A model generated the notes under the pieces. It had not been told where the DNA came from. It made no database searches and was given only the letters and a program-made list of their open reading frames with translations. DNA of 64,000 nucleotides from Halobacillus dabanensis (GTDB lineage: Bacteria; Bacillota; Bacilli; Bacillales; Halobacillaceae), in contig NZ_FOSB01000004.1 in NCBI RefSeq assembly GCF_900114165.1, positions 248,001 to 312,000 on the forward strand, given 5' to 3'. The position numbers and the translations under genes are program-made. Numbering within the stretch: the first letter of the stretch is position 1; every line of letters begins with the position of its first letter. This document shows, piece after piece, positions 55,290-64,000 of this stretch.

Positions 55290-55391
55290 ATGGATCCACT
55301 TTTTATCTCTGTAATTCTCATGGCAATGACTATAGCTGGGGCATTTAGCGCGTTTGTAGTCATTCTTCTTATTAGAAATAAAAAGAAATAG
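55290..55391 (+). CDS. 33-residue membrane peptide
   Basis: This short frame begins with ATG 7 nt after AAAAGGAG. It encodes one hydrophobic helix (about residues 4-28, FISVILMAMTIAGAF then VVILLI) and a basic end (RNKKK). I do not recognise a family. The good ribosome site and clean single-span design make it a likely real small protein. It lies between czcD and the converging cadA and may modulate a membrane transporter, but nothing shows this directly. Confidence 0.5.
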   Translation: MDPLFISVILMAMTIAGAFSAFVVILLIRNKKK

Positions 55392-55510
55392 TCATTTTTT
55401 ATCTGCTGATAATATGAATATGCGCTCATATATGCGCATTGAGGCGTTACATTTATATGTTCCAATGGATAATGAAGAAAAACTTATATAAAACCATTTT
55501 AAAATGTAAA

Positions 55511-55547
55511 AGAAAGATACCACCTCTTAAAAAAGGGGTATCTTTCT
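55511..55547 (-). terminator. Terminator of cadC-cadA
   Basis: The 11-bp stem AGAAAGATACC / GGTATCTTTCT is followed on the minus strand by a T-rich run, just after the cadA stop codon. Confidence 0.75.
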
Positions 55548-55556
55548 TTGTGGGAT

Positions 55557-58211
55557 TTATTTCTGCCTTAACAATCTCATACTATTGAGAATCACTATGA
55601 GAGCAGCACCGGTGTCACTTAACACAGCCATCCATAACGTTAAAAATCCTGGGAATATTAAGAGCAACGCTGCCAGTTTCGTAAGCAACGAAAACCAGAC
55701 GTTCTGTTTAATGATGTTCATGGCTCTTCGACTCAAACGGATCGTATGCGGAAGTTTCTCCAAATTATCTGCCATAAGTACAATATCAGCAGTTTCCATG
55801 GCTGTATCCGTTCCTGCACCACCCATAGCAATTCCAAGATCAGCTGTCGCAAGGGCCGGAGCATCATTAATCCCATCCCCCACCATCGCAACACTCTTCC
55901 CTTCATCCTGTAATTTCTTCACGGCGGTAACTTTATCTTCAGGCAATAACTCAGCGAAGTAGCGATCGACACCTGTTTCGTCCGCGATTTTTTTAGCTGT
56001 TCCTTCATTATCACCTGTCAACATCATCATTTCTCCCATTCCTATTTGTTTGAGCTTTTGAATGGATTGAACAGTAATGTCACGAATGGTATCCGCAACA
56101 GCAATCAGACCTAGAATCTCCGTTCGAGTACCTACCACTACAAGCGTGTTTCCGTGGCTTTGTAATGAATCCATACGCTCTTCTATTTCATGAAGAGGAA
56201 CCTCCATGTCATTGAACAATTTAGGATTACCAGCAAAGTACTCTGTCCCGTTAATTGTAGCCTGCGCACCTTTACCTGCTATGGCTTTGAAGTCTTCCCC
56301 TTGTTTCGTACCAATATTACGCTCTACAGCATAACTGGTGATGGCTTGGGCGATAGGGTGAGTGGAATGTTCTTCAATGGTTCGGGTGATACCAATTAAC
56401 TCTTCTCGATTGTTTTGAAGAGAAATCACTTCTGCAACTTTTGGTTTACCTTCTGTCAGCGTCCCTGTCTTATCAAAAGCAATCGCTTGAATAGCCCCAG
56501 CCTTCTCTAAGAAGGTTCCCCCTTTGATAAGCACACCATTTTTAGCTGCATTCCCAATCGCAGATACAATGGCCACTGGTGTAGATATGACCAATGCACA
56601 AGGACATGCTACGACTAATAACGCAAGGCCTTTATAAAGCCACTCTCCCCATGATCCGAATCCAAATAATGGTGGTACCACCATGATAAGAAGTGCAAGA
56701 GTAAAGACAATAGGAGTGTAGACACTTGCAAAGCGATCAACAAATGCTTGGGTCGGAGCTTTTTTCTCCTGAGCCTCTTCCACAAGATGAATGATTTTAG
56801 CAATCGTTGTATCTTCCACTAATTTTGTTACCTTAACTTCTAAGGAGCCACTTTCGTTGACGGTACCTGCATAAACCGTATCTCCCTGCTGTTTATCTAC
56901 TGGCAGTGATTCTCCGGTGATGGGTGCCTGGTTGATACTTGAGGTACCTGTTAACACTTCTCCATCCAAAGGAATTTTCTCTCCGGGTTTGATGACGATA
57001 ATATCATTGACTCCTACCTCTTCTACTGGTTTTCGGATAAGTTGATCCCCGGACTTAACGGTGGCTTCTGATGGAGTCAGATTAATGAGGCTTCGAATCG
57101 ATTCTCTTGTACGCTCAATCGACCTGTTTTGTAAAGTGTTCCCTAAGGCGAAAAGCCATACCACCGTCGCCCCTTCAAACCACTCTCCAATGAGGGCTGC
57201 CCCAATGGCTGCAGAGGCCATGAGCACATTCATGTCTAAGGAACCACTTTTAATGGCATAAAAGGCACTTTTCGCTGGCTTAAATCCTCCGATAAGAATA
57301 GATGCAGCATATAAGGCCGTAATTAACTCAGGACTTACATTTGTAAAAGAACCTATAAAACCAAGCGCCAGGAATAGGCCGGATATGGTGGTGGTTGAGT
57401 TTCCCTTTTTCTTTTTTTCAGAAGTCCCTTTCCTCTGGTTACTGATTGAATCTAGGGAAGCATCAAATCCAGATCTTTGGACCTCTTTGATGATTTCATT
57501 TTGATTCGTCGTATGAGCCACATGCATTTTTCCCGTTGAAAAATTCACCTGGACATCTTGAATATGTGGGTTTCTACTTAGATGCTTTTCAATCGTCATC
57601 GCGCAGGAGCCACAATCCATTCCTTCGATTTTATATGTCTGCCTATTATTGTATTTATTTAAAGGCTCCGCTTCAAAGCCTAATTTACGAACCTGTTCAG
57701 GGATGTCATCGTGTACAGAAAGCTCATCGGCAGCCACAGTCATTTTCCCTGTACCATAATTAACCCGGACCGTCTGAATTCCTTTGGTCTTTTGCAACCC
57801 TTTCTCAATGGTTGCGGCACAGGAAGGACAGTCCATCCCATGAATCTTGTATTCCAAAGGTTTTTGCCCTTCCGGCTGGCTATTTGCTGCATCCATTTCT
57901 TCCTTTTTACTTTCTCCCGTACTGCAACAGGATGAAGAGCTTTCTTTATGTTCTTTTTTCATGTTTGTGACCTTTCCACAGCATGTTGAAGGGCCAGTAG
58001 TTTCTTTTTCGTTCGTATCCGTTTCGCAACATGTTGATGTGGCGGCAGCTTCTTTCTCTTTGACATCACTTCCGCAGCATGTTGAGGTAGTAGAAACTTC
58101 TTCCGCCCCCTCATTAGAACAGCAGGAACTTTCTTGTTTCGTTTTATGGAATTCCGACTCACCATGGCTGGAACAACAACTTGACTGTGATTCTTTTTCT
58201 ATACGACTCAT
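55557..58211 (-). CDS. cadA: Heavy-metal P-type ATPase (Cd/Zn/Pb efflux) with Cys-pair N-terminus
   Basis: This 884-residue P1B-ATPase exports Cd, Zn or Pb. An unusual N-terminal tail (1-115) holds six Cys-Cys pairs at residues 12, 30, 45, 61, 77 and 95, in SSCC or STCC contexts 15-18 apart. Two HMA domains follow with GMDCPSC (C128, C131) and GMDCGSC (C200, C203). The membrane core has the CPC motif in VACPCALVIS, the DKTGT phosphorylation site, the STHPIAQAI (HP) motif and GDGINDAPALA. The start is the ATG at 58211, after GGGGGG. The frame to 58229 starts upstream of that site. It is co-transcribed with cadC, 22 nt apart. Confidence 0.94.
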   Translation of the reverse strand: MSRIEKESQSSCCSSHGESEFHKTKQESSCCSNEGAEEVSTTSTCCGSDVKEKEAAATSTCCETDTNEKETTGPSTCCGKVTNMKKEHKESSSSCCSTGESKKEEMDAANSQPEGQKPLEYKIHGMDCPSCAATIEKGLQKTKGIQTVRVNYGTGKMTVAADELSVHDDIPEQVRKLGFEAEPLNKYNNRQTYKIEGMDCGSCAMTIEKHLSRNPHIQDVQVNFSTGKMHVAHTTNQNEIIKEVQRSGFDASLDSISNQRKGTSEKKKKGNSTTTISGLFLALGFIGSFTNVSPELITALYAASILIGGFKPAKSAFYAIKSGSLDMNVLMASAAIGAALIGEWFEGATVVWLFALGNTLQNRSIERTRESIRSLINLTPSEATVKSGDQLIRKPVEEVGVNDIIVIKPGEKIPLDGEVLTGTSSINQAPITGESLPVDKQQGDTVYAGTVNESGSLEVKVTKLVEDTTIAKIIHLVEEAQEKKAPTQAFVDRFASVYTPIVFTLALLIMVVPPLFGFGSWGEWLYKGLALLVVACPCALVISTPVAIVSAIGNAAKNGVLIKGGTFLEKAGAIQAIAFDKTGTLTEGKPKVAEVISLQNNREELIGITRTIEEHSTHPIAQAITSYAVERNIGTKQGEDFKAIAGKGAQATINGTEYFAGNPKLFNDMEVPLHEIEERMDSLQSHGNTLVVVGTRTEILGLIAVADTIRDITVQSIQKLKQIGMGEMMMLTGDNEGTAKKIADETGVDRYFAELLPEDKVTAVKKLQDEGKSVAMVGDGINDAPALATADLGIAMGGAGTDTAMETADIVLMADNLEKLPHTIRLSRRAMNIIKQNVWFSLLTKLAALLLIFPGFLTLWMAVLSDTGAALIVILNSMRLLRQK

Positions 58212-58233
58212 GGTATCCCCCCAATCCATTCAG

Positions 58234-58602
58234 TCACCCTTCTTTCGAGTGTAGTAAAGCAACCGACACTAACTGATGAACATGATCATCAGCTAACGAA
58301 TAAAAAACCAGTTTTCCTTCTTTGCGATATTTAGCCAACTTCATGTTGCGCAACAACCTTAGATGGTGAGAAGCCGTAGCCGTCGTTGAGCCGATAATAT
58401 TGGCAACATCACAAACGCAAAGCTCCTTCTCCAGTGTTAAGGCATATGCAATTTTCATACGTGTGGCATCCGATAAAGCTTTAAAAATCAACTCTACGCC
58501 TTCCACTTTCTCGATTTCAGGCTGTACTCTATTAATAATTTCTTCATCATAACAAAACGTATCACAAGTATCCGATGTGTTTTTCTTCAAAGTTCCACTC
58601 AT
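58234..58602 (-). CDS. cadC: ArsR/SmtB-family metal-responsive repressor
   Basis: This 122-residue winged-helix repressor lets go of DNA when it binds Cd, Pb or Zn. The metal site Cys residues of CadC are present: C13 and C17 (DTCDTFC) and C62 and C64 in ELCVCDVA. The second site shows Asp105, His107 and His118. The recognition helix is TTATASHHLRLLR. The start ATG follows GAGGTG by 5 nt. It is the first gene of the cadC-cadA operon, with two palindromic operators upstream (58616-58631 and 58681-58698). Confidence 0.94.
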   Translation of the reverse strand: MSGTLKKNTSDTCDTFCYDEEIINRVQPEIEKVEGVELIFKALSDATRMKIAYALTLEKELCVCDVANIIGSTTATASHHLRLLRNMKLAKYRKEGKLVFYSLADDHVHQLVSVALLHSKEG

Positions 58603-58615
58603 ATTCGCACCTCAT

Positions 58616-58698
58616 TCAAACATTCATTTGATTATTTGCATATAGTGTATGCTTCTGTAACAAATGTGTCAATGTTATCATTCAAATAGTCACTTGAA
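58616..58698. promoter_or_regulatory. Two CadC-type operators between cadC and bdbD
   Basis: TCAAACATTCATTTGA (58616-58631) and TTCAAATAGTCACTTGAA (58681-58698) are inverted repeats. Each matches the staphylococcal CadC operator TCAAATAAATATTTGA at about 12 of 16 positions, from memory. The first abuts the cadC ribosome site. The second lies toward the divergent bdbD gene. Confidence 0.6.
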
Positions 58699-58774
58699 TA
58701 TTGGTCTGCTTTTCCATAAACTAAACCTGTGCTACTTTATGATATAGAACATATATAAAATAGGAGTGAATCAA

Positions 58775-59461
58775 ATGGGAGAACAGAAAAAAGGATCTAT
58801 GAAGTTCATCGTTTTATTAACGGTTTTTGTTATCGGTCTAGTTACCGTCTTTGTTGTCCTGGATAATAGAGGAGAACAATCAGAAGTGACTGATACCAGC
58901 GCCAATCAGGAGCCTATATCTACGGAAAACCAACCAACGTTAGGGGATGAAGATGCTCCTGTTCAAATTGTTGAATTTGGGGACTACAAATGTCCTTCGT
59001 GCAAAGCTTGGAGCGATCAAATTTATCCTCAATTAAAGGAAGACTATATTGACACGGGCGATGCAAGCCTTTCATTTATCAATGTATTATTCCATGGTCA
59101 AGAATCAGCATTGGCTGCTAAAGGAGGAGAAGCAATTTATCAGCTTGCTCCTGAAGCGTTCTGGGATTTTAATAAAAATTTATTCTCGGAGCAGCCAGAA
59201 AGCCACGATGAACAATGGATTACAGAAGACAAGCTGGTGGAAGTTGCTAAAAACAGTGTGGAGAATTTAGATGAAGAAAAATTTAAGGAAAGTCTCACCA
59301 CCGATGGAGTAGAAGAAGCGGTAAGCATCGATGAGGACTTAGTGGAACAATATGAAATCCAACAGACCCCTACTGTCATGATTAACGGGCAGATCTTAGA
59401 AAACCCCTTCGATTATGAGAAGATTAAGTCCGTAATTGATGAAGAACTTGAGGACAAATAA
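58775..59461 (+). CDS. bdbD: DsbA-family thiol-disulfide oxidoreductase (BdbD-like)
   Basis: This 228-residue membrane-anchored protein has an N-terminal helix (11-29) and an exported thioredoxin-like domain. The active site is CPSC (C73, C76) in FGDYKCPSCKAWS, with the cis-Pro loop in IQQTPTVMING. It introduces disulfide bonds into exported proteins. The start is the ATG at 58775, 8 nt after TAGGAG. The GTG at 58766 overlaps that site. The stop codon overlaps the next start as TAATG, so it is translationally coupled to bdbC, its usual redox partner. Confidence 0.92.
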   Translation: MGEQKKGSMKFIVLLTVFVIGLVTVFVVLDNRGEQSEVTDTSANQEPISTENQPTLGDEDAPVQIVEFGDYKCPSCKAWSDQIYPQLKEDYIDTGDASLSFINVLFHGQESALAAKGGEAIYQLAPEAFWDFNKNLFSEQPESHDEQWITEDKLVEVAKNSVENLDEEKFKESLTTDGVEEAVSIDEDLVEQYEIQQTPTVMINGQILENPFDYEKIKSVIDEELEDK

Positions 59462-59889
59462 TGAATACAGGAAAAGACGGAGCTAGTAAAAAATCTTATC
59501 ACTTGTACTTTGCATGGTTGATATCCGTTATCGCAACATTAGGAAGTTTGTATTTTAGTGATATAAAAGGATTTATTCCATGTGAATTATGCTGGTATCA
59601 GCGTATCTTTATGTACCCCCTAAGTATTTTGTTGGGGATCGCCACTTTCTTTAATGAAAGGCAAATCATTAAATATACCCTTCCTCTTTCCATTATCGGA
59701 GGAGGGATTTCCCTCTTTCATTACCTGGAGCAAAAAGTCCCTGGTTTTGCTGCCATAAAACCATGTACTCAAGGAGTACCATGCACAGCAGAGTATATCA
59801 ATTGGTTCGGGTTTATTACGATTCCTTTTTTAGCTTTAACTGCGTTCATTTTAATTACAGGAATATTATGGTTAGGAAGGAAAGCTTGA
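59461..59889 (+). CDS. bdbC: Disulfide bond formation protein (DsbB family, BdbC-like)
   Basis: This 142-residue membrane protein has four helices and two essential Cys pairs: CELCWYQR (C41, C44) and PCTQGVPC (C102, C108). It passes electrons from the DsbA-like partner to quinone. Size and motifs agree with B. subtilis BdbC. The start overlaps the bdbD stop by one base. Both genes stand divergent to cadC, with a terminator behind at 60029-60070. Confidence 0.92.
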   Translation: MNTGKDGASKKSYHLYFAWLISVIATLGSLYFSDIKGFIPCELCWYQRIFMYPLSILLGIATFFNERQIIKYTLPLSIIGGGISLFHYLEQKVPGFAAIKPCTQGVPCTAEYINWFGFITIPFLALTAFILITGILWLGRKA

Positions 59890-60298
59890 TGTTCCCTTTC
59901 TCTTATTTTTGGAACATTCGAGAATGCAAACATTATATATCTATGAAGATGTTCCTGTTTGGTTAAAGAATAGATACAGGTTAAATTAGATAACCCCTAC
60001 CGCACCTCTTAAAGAAATATCGTATGCGAAAAGCCTCTCGTGAGTTTATGAACTCTTGAGAGGTTTTTTATTTTTTCAAATATAAAAATCTTTCTGTTGT
60101 CACAAATCAAAAACAATGATACTATACATTCACCCTAATAGTATGTCATTTTTATTTTAAAAGGATTAATAGTATGACATAATTGACAAAAGAATGTATC
60201 ATAGAGGGAGGCGAGCAAGAGGAAATATATTAGATCAATACTTACACAAGCCGATTCATCCGGCAAATTCCAATACTAATAGAATAGGGAGATGGATA
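59890..60298. other. Non-coding stretch between bdbC and PPDK regulator
   Basis: This 409-nt gap contains the bdbC terminator (60029-60070) and the promoter region of the next operon. A frame upstream of 60299, in phase with the regulator, starts at 60194 but lacks a suitable ribosome site in the right place and homology to the family. Confidence 0.5.
60029..60070 (+). terminator. Terminator of bdbD-bdbC
   Basis: The stem AAAAGCCTCTC pairs with GAGAGGTTTTTT, with an inner stem of GAGTT/AACTC, and is followed by more T residues. Confidence 0.85.
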
Positions 60299-61117
60299 GT
60301 GACTAAAAAAGAGACTGTCTATATCGTGTCAGATTCGGTCGGGGAAACAGCGGAAGTCATGGTAAAGGCTGTAGCAAGCCAATTTTTTGAGCAGGAAATT
60401 GAGATTAAGCATTTTTCTTATGTCGAGGACAAGCAGGATATTAATAATGTCATTACTGTGTCGAAGTATAACCATTCCATCATTGCTTACACCATTGTCC
60501 TTCAGGATTTAAAACAATATATTGACCACAGAGCAAAAGACGAAGGAGTCATTGCTGTCAATTTGATGTATCCCCTGATGGATGCATTCACTCAAAAATT
60601 TGATATGCAACCTAACCATCAACCAAGACAAATGAGAAAGCTGGATGAGGACTATTTTAAAAGAGTAGAAGCTATTGAGTTTGCTGTGAAGTATGATGAC
60701 GGACAGGAAGTACGGGGGTTAAAACAAGCAGACATCGTTCTCATTGGAGTTTCACGTACATCAAAGACCCCTCTGTCTATGTATTTAGCCAATAAGCAAT
60801 TCAAAGTAGCCAATGTACCCCTCATCCCAGAGATTCCACCTCCTCAGGAACTATTTACAATCCCAAGGAAAAAGTGTGTTGGATTAGTGATTTCACCTGA
60901 AAAATTAAATGAAATCCGCAGGGAACGATTAAAGGGTCTGGGGTTAACAAATTCAGCAAACTATGCCTCATTAGATAGAATTTTTGAGGAACTAACTTGT
61001 GCGGAAGACATTATGAAAAAAATCGGCTGTCCAATCATTGATGTCTCTCATAAGGCCATAGAAGAGACGGCTGATCATATTTTAGCTATGTTTAAAAAAA
61101 GGGGGAGCTTTGCGTAA
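60299..61117 (+). CDS. yqfL: Pyruvate, phosphate dikinase regulatory protein (kinase/phosphorylase)
   Basis: This 272-residue DUF299 bifunctional enzyme switches PPDK off by ADP-dependent phosphorylation of a Thr next to the catalytic His, and back on with phosphate. The P-loop GVSRTSKT lies at residues 150-157. The N-terminus reads VYIVSDSVGETAEVM. The start is GTG at 60299, 7 nt after GGGAG. Homologues begin at this point. The TAATG overlap with ppdK shows tight coupling to its target enzyme. Confidence 0.92.
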   Translation: MTKKETVYIVSDSVGETAEVMVKAVASQFFEQEIEIKHFSYVEDKQDINNVITVSKYNHSIIAYTIVLQDLKQYIDHRAKDEGVIAVNLMYPLMDAFTQKFDMQPNHQPRQMRKLDEDYFKRVEAIEFAVKYDDGQEVRGLKQADIVLIGVSRTSKTPLSMYLANKQFKVANVPLIPEIPPPQELFTIPRKKCVGLVISPEKLNEIRRERLKGLGLTNSANYASLDRIFEELTCAEDIMKKIGCPIIDVSHKAIEETADHILAMFKKRGSFA

Positions 61118-63792
61118 TGGATAACCAATTTGTATTCATGTTTGATCAATCGGAAGGTGGAAAGAAGGAACTGTTGGGAGGAAAAGGAGCTAATTTAGCT
61201 GAAATGACCCGGATTGGTCTACCAGTTCCTTACGGTTTTACGATTACCACTGTTGCTTGTAACGCCTATTACGATGCAGGGCAGATTATCTCGCCAGAGG
61301 TCGAATCTCAAGTATTAGAGGCACTCCGGAACCTTGAATCCAGAACAGGGAAACAGCTGGGGGATCTGGCAAATCCACTTCTTGTTTCTGTCCGCTCAGG
61401 TGCCGTACACTCGATGCCTGGAATGATGGATACCGTTTTAAACCTTGGGATGAATGATGAAACGGTAAAAGGGATGGCAGAACTTACAAACAACCCCCGA
61501 TTTTCTTATGATTCCTATCGCAGATTCATCCAAATGTTCAGCAATGTCGTCCTCGATGTAGATAACTATATTTTTGAACAACGGTTAGAAGATATCCGTG
61601 AAGAAAAAGGTTACCATTCCGACACAGAATTGCAAGCAGATGATTGGAAGCAAGTGATTGAAGAATTCAAATCCCTTGTGTATAAAACTAAAAAAAGAAG
61701 CTTTCCCCAAGATCCAAAGGAGCAACTTTTCCTTACCATCAATGCCGTATTTGACTCCTGGAATAACCAGAGGGCGTTTTTATATCGCCGCCTTCATGAT
61801 ATTCCTGGCCACCTTGGTACAGCAGTCAACATTCAAAGCATGGTATTTGGAAATATGGGGGATGATTCTGGTACAGGAGTAGCTTTTACCCGCAACCCAT
61901 CCACCGGTGAGTCTAAACTTTATGGGGAATATTTGATTAATGCGCAAGGGGAAGACGTTGTGGCTGGTATACGCACTCCTCAGCCGATTGAAAGCCTCCA
62001 GAAGGAAATGCCGGATGTTTATCAGCAATTGGTGAATACTTGTGAGCTGTTAGAAAACCATTATAAAGATATGCAGGATATTGAATTTACGGTGGAACGC
62101 GGGAATTTGTATATCCTCCAAACGCGGACTGGTAAACGAACCGCCCAAGCAGCTATTAGAATCGCTGTTGAAATGGTAAAAGAAAAAATCATGGATCAAC
62201 GGGAAGCCCTTTTACGTGTGGATCCTGATCAGATCAGCCAATTGCTCCACCACCGAATCGATCCGGAACAGAAAAGAGAACAACTAGCTGTCGGCTTACC
62301 CGCTTCCCCTGGTGCAGCCACAGGTCAAGTCGTCTTTGATGCAGATGAAGCCGAGGAGCTTTCCAAGGATGGAAAAAAAGTCATCCTGGTTCGCCCTGAA
62401 ACAACACCGGATGATATTCATGGAATCGTGGCTGCCCAAGCAACAGTTACCAGCCGCGGAGGTATGACAAGCCATGCCGCTGTTGTAGCTAGAGGCATGG
62501 GAAAAGCTTGTATATGCGGTTGCGACTCCATAAAGATCCACTTAGAGTCCAACCAATTCATCGCAGGGCCTACGACTGTAAACCACGGGGATACCATTAC
62601 GATTGATGGTTCCACAGGTGAAATCTTCCTGGGCGAAATTCCAATGATCGAACCAGAGCTTTCAGAAGAATTCCAATTACTGCTTAGCTGGTCTGATGAA
62701 GAAACAAACATGGGGGTCAGAGCAAATGCTGATAATCCAGTCGATGCTGAAAAAGCTCTAGAATTTGGTGCAGTAGGGATTGGCCTTTGTCGTACAGAGC
62801 ATATGTTTATGGACGCCTCACGCATCCCAACGGTACAAAATATGATTCTATCTGAAACTACCAAGGAACGGAAAGACGCTCTAGCTCAACTCCTACCTAT
62901 GCAACAAGAGGATTTTGAACAAATTTTTGAAACGATGCAAGGATATCCGATTACTATTCGCTTATTAGATCCACCACTCCACGAGTTTTTACCGGACAAA
63001 GAAGAACTGCTCGTTGATGTGACAAGGATGCATCTTGAAGACCCTCATTCATCCGAGCTACAAGAAAAGCAAAACCTCCTACGAAAAGTCAGGCTATTAG
63101 AAGAATCAAATCCTATGTTAGGGCATCGGGGCTGCCGCTTAGGTATGATGTATCCGGAGATTTACGAAATGCAAGTCATGGCTATTTTTAATGCGATGTC
63201 CAATGTGATGGATAAAGGCATCGACGTTAAATCCGAAATCATGATTCCTTTAGTCAGCCATGTGAATGAATTGAAAAAGATGCGTCAACTGGTGATTAAT
63301 ATCGGTGAGCAGGTTCAGGAAGAAACAGGACATGTTTTCGACTACCTTATTGGAACCATGATTGAAACACCGCGAGCAGCACTAACAGCGGATCAAATTG
63401 CCGAAGAGGCAGACTTCTACTCTTTTGGAACCAACGATTTAACTCAAACAACGTTTGGATTTAGCCGCGACGATGCAGAAGGCAAGTTTCTTCAGCATTA
63501 TGTGGAAAGTGATGTACTAAAAAGGAATCCATTTGTTTCGTTAGATCAAGAAGGTGTTGGTAAACTCGTAGAAAGTGGTGTGAAACTGGGACGAGAAGCA
63601 AATCCTACCCTAAAAGCAGGGATTTGCGGTGAACATGGCGGAGAGAAAGAATCCATTCAATTTTGTTTTGACTTAGGAATGGATTATGTAAGTTGTTCCC
63701 CTTTCCGTGTTCCTTCTGCACGGCTTGCAGCAGCTCAGGCCACCATACGGAATGAGCGAAAGAATTGTCTGAAAGAGCCTCAATATAATTAA
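61117..63792 (+). CDS. ppdK: Pyruvate, phosphate dikinase
   Basis: This 891-residue enzyme interconverts pyruvate, ATP and phosphate with phosphoenolpyruvate, AMP and pyrophosphate. The domains are an N-terminal ATP-grasp (1-340, with LGGKGANLAEM and RSGAVHSMPGMMDT), the swivelling phospho-His domain (GGMTSHAAVVARGMGKACICG, Thr451 as regulatory site and His453 as catalytic) and the C-terminal PEP/pyruvate TIM barrel (GIGLCRTEHMF, FGTNDLTQTTFG). The length is normal. It is coupled to its regulator gene upstream. It can support growth on three-carbon products or reverse flow to gluconeogenesis. Confidence 0.95.
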   Translation: MDNQFVFMFDQSEGGKKELLGGKGANLAEMTRIGLPVPYGFTITTVACNAYYDAGQIISPEVESQVLEALRNLESRTGKQLGDLANPLLVSVRSGAVHSMPGMMDTVLNLGMNDETVKGMAELTNNPRFSYDSYRRFIQMFSNVVLDVDNYIFEQRLEDIREEKGYHSDTELQADDWKQVIEEFKSLVYKTKKRSFPQDPKEQLFLTINAVFDSWNNQRAFLYRRLHDIPGHLGTAVNIQSMVFGNMGDDSGTGVAFTRNPSTGESKLYGEYLINAQGEDVVAGIRTPQPIESLQKEMPDVYQQLVNTCELLENHYKDMQDIEFTVERGNLYILQTRTGKRTAQAAIRIAVEMVKEKIMDQREALLRVDPDQISQLLHHRIDPEQKREQLAVGLPASPGAATGQVVFDADEAEELSKDGKKVILVRPETTPDDIHGIVAAQATVTSRGGMTSHAAVVARGMGKACICGCDSIKIHLESNQFIAGPTTVNHGDTITIDGSTGEIFLGEIPMIEPELSEEFQLLLSWSDEETNMGVRANADNPVDAEKALEFGAVGIGLCRTEHMFMDASRIPTVQNMILSETTKERKDALAQLLPMQQEDFEQIFETMQGYPITIRLLDPPLHEFLPDKEELLVDVTRMHLEDPHSSELQEKQNLLRKVRLLEESNPMLGHRGCRLGMMYPEIYEMQVMAIFNAMSNVMDKGIDVKSEIMIPLVSHVNELKKMRQLVINIGEQVQEETGHVFDYLIGTMIETPRAALTADQIAEEADFYSFGTNDLTQTTFGFSRDDAEGKFLQHYVESDVLKRNPFVSLDQEGVGKLVESGVKLGREANPTLKAGICGEHGGEKESIQFCFDLGMDYVSCSPFRVPSARLAAAQATIRNERKNCLKEPQYN

Positions 63793-63827
63793 AAGGGCGT
63801 AATAAAAGAAACCTCTAAAAAATGAGG

Positions 63828-63874
63828 AAGGAACTCTTAACTCCCACTTCTGTGGTATTTAGAGTTCCTTTTTC
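63828..63874 (+). terminator. Terminator of yqfL-ppdK
   Basis: The stem AAGGAACTCT pairs with AGAGTTCCTT, with a loop containing CCCAC...GTGG, and is followed by TTTTCT. Confidence 0.8.
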
Positions 63875-64000
63875 TGTATGTATCTGCCCATAAATAATAC
63901 CATTACCCTATTCTGTAAGGATTATCCTCAATAAAATTTAAAAGGACCTTCCTTCCAAGAATTATAGTTGGATTACACTCATTCCTTTCCTTCCCCTTTT

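Overview
The window is a 64-kb chromosomal segment of a low-GC, endospore-forming, salt-adapted member of the Bacillaceae, most like Halobacillus, Virgibacillus or Thalassobacillus. The evidence is the spore genes (GerA/GerC/GerB operon, CotF-like, GerPF-like and YjcZ-like proteins), Bacillus-type AGGAGG ribosome binding sites, a GbsR-controlled choline-to-glycine-betaine locus, KGG-repeat stress proteins, and B. subtilis-like iol and glucarate catabolic genes. I see no rRNA or tRNA gene, transposase, phage gene or CRISPR array. The genus is inferred from gene content only.

Region 1-8.7 kb is a stress and spore-surface island: a truncated manganese catalase, two YjzC-like small proteins, three KGG-repeat (GsiB-like) proteins, a DUF2512 membrane protein, an EamA transporter, DUF2071 and CBS proteins, a CotF-like coat protein, a DUF3231 protein, a GerPF-like protein and a YjcZ-like micropeptide. 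Two KGG-yjzC modules lie in inverted orientation about 6 kb apart. They share an almost identical tract covering the KGG 3' end and the spacer.

Region 8.9-15.2 kb holds an MBL-fold hydrolase and the osmoprotection locus: betA and betB on the minus strand, divergent from gbsR and an orphan betaine-type binding lipoprotein. Region 15.3-23.1 kb is a complete D-glucarate operon on the minus strand: a GntR/FadR-type regulator, kdgD, a ketoglutarate-semialdehyde-type dehydrogenase, a three-component TctABC-type transporter and gudD. Three palindromic operators lie in front of it. After a two-domain AhpD-like protein comes a nitrite-assimilation operon, nirB-nirD-nirC-cobA (24.0-28.5 kb), with a perfect TnrA/GlnR box upstream.

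Region 29.1-34.2 kb holds a metallophosphatase, a three-gene germinant receptor operon and a small membrane protein. Region 34.3-49.9 kb is a full myo-inositol catabolic cluster, all on the minus strand: iolR, then iolB-D-T-G-H-I-J-S, an unknown 12-TM transporter-like gene, iolC-A and iolE. It carries catabolite-repression (cre)-like sites and a tandem 11-mer IolR operator. Together these genes import inositol and convert it to dihydroxyacetone phosphate and acetyl-CoA.

Region 50.0-59.9 kb is mixed: a tautomerase, a short-chain dehydrogenase, an exported MTA/SAH nucleosidase lipoprotein, an arsenite/bile-acid-type transporter broken by an in-frame amber codon, CzcD, a 33-residue membrane peptide, the cadC-cadA metal efflux pair (CadA with six Cys-Cys pairs at its N-terminus), and a bdbD-bdbC disulfide-forming pair. 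The window ends with the PPDK regulatory kinase/phosphorylase gene and ppdK (60.3-63.8 kb).
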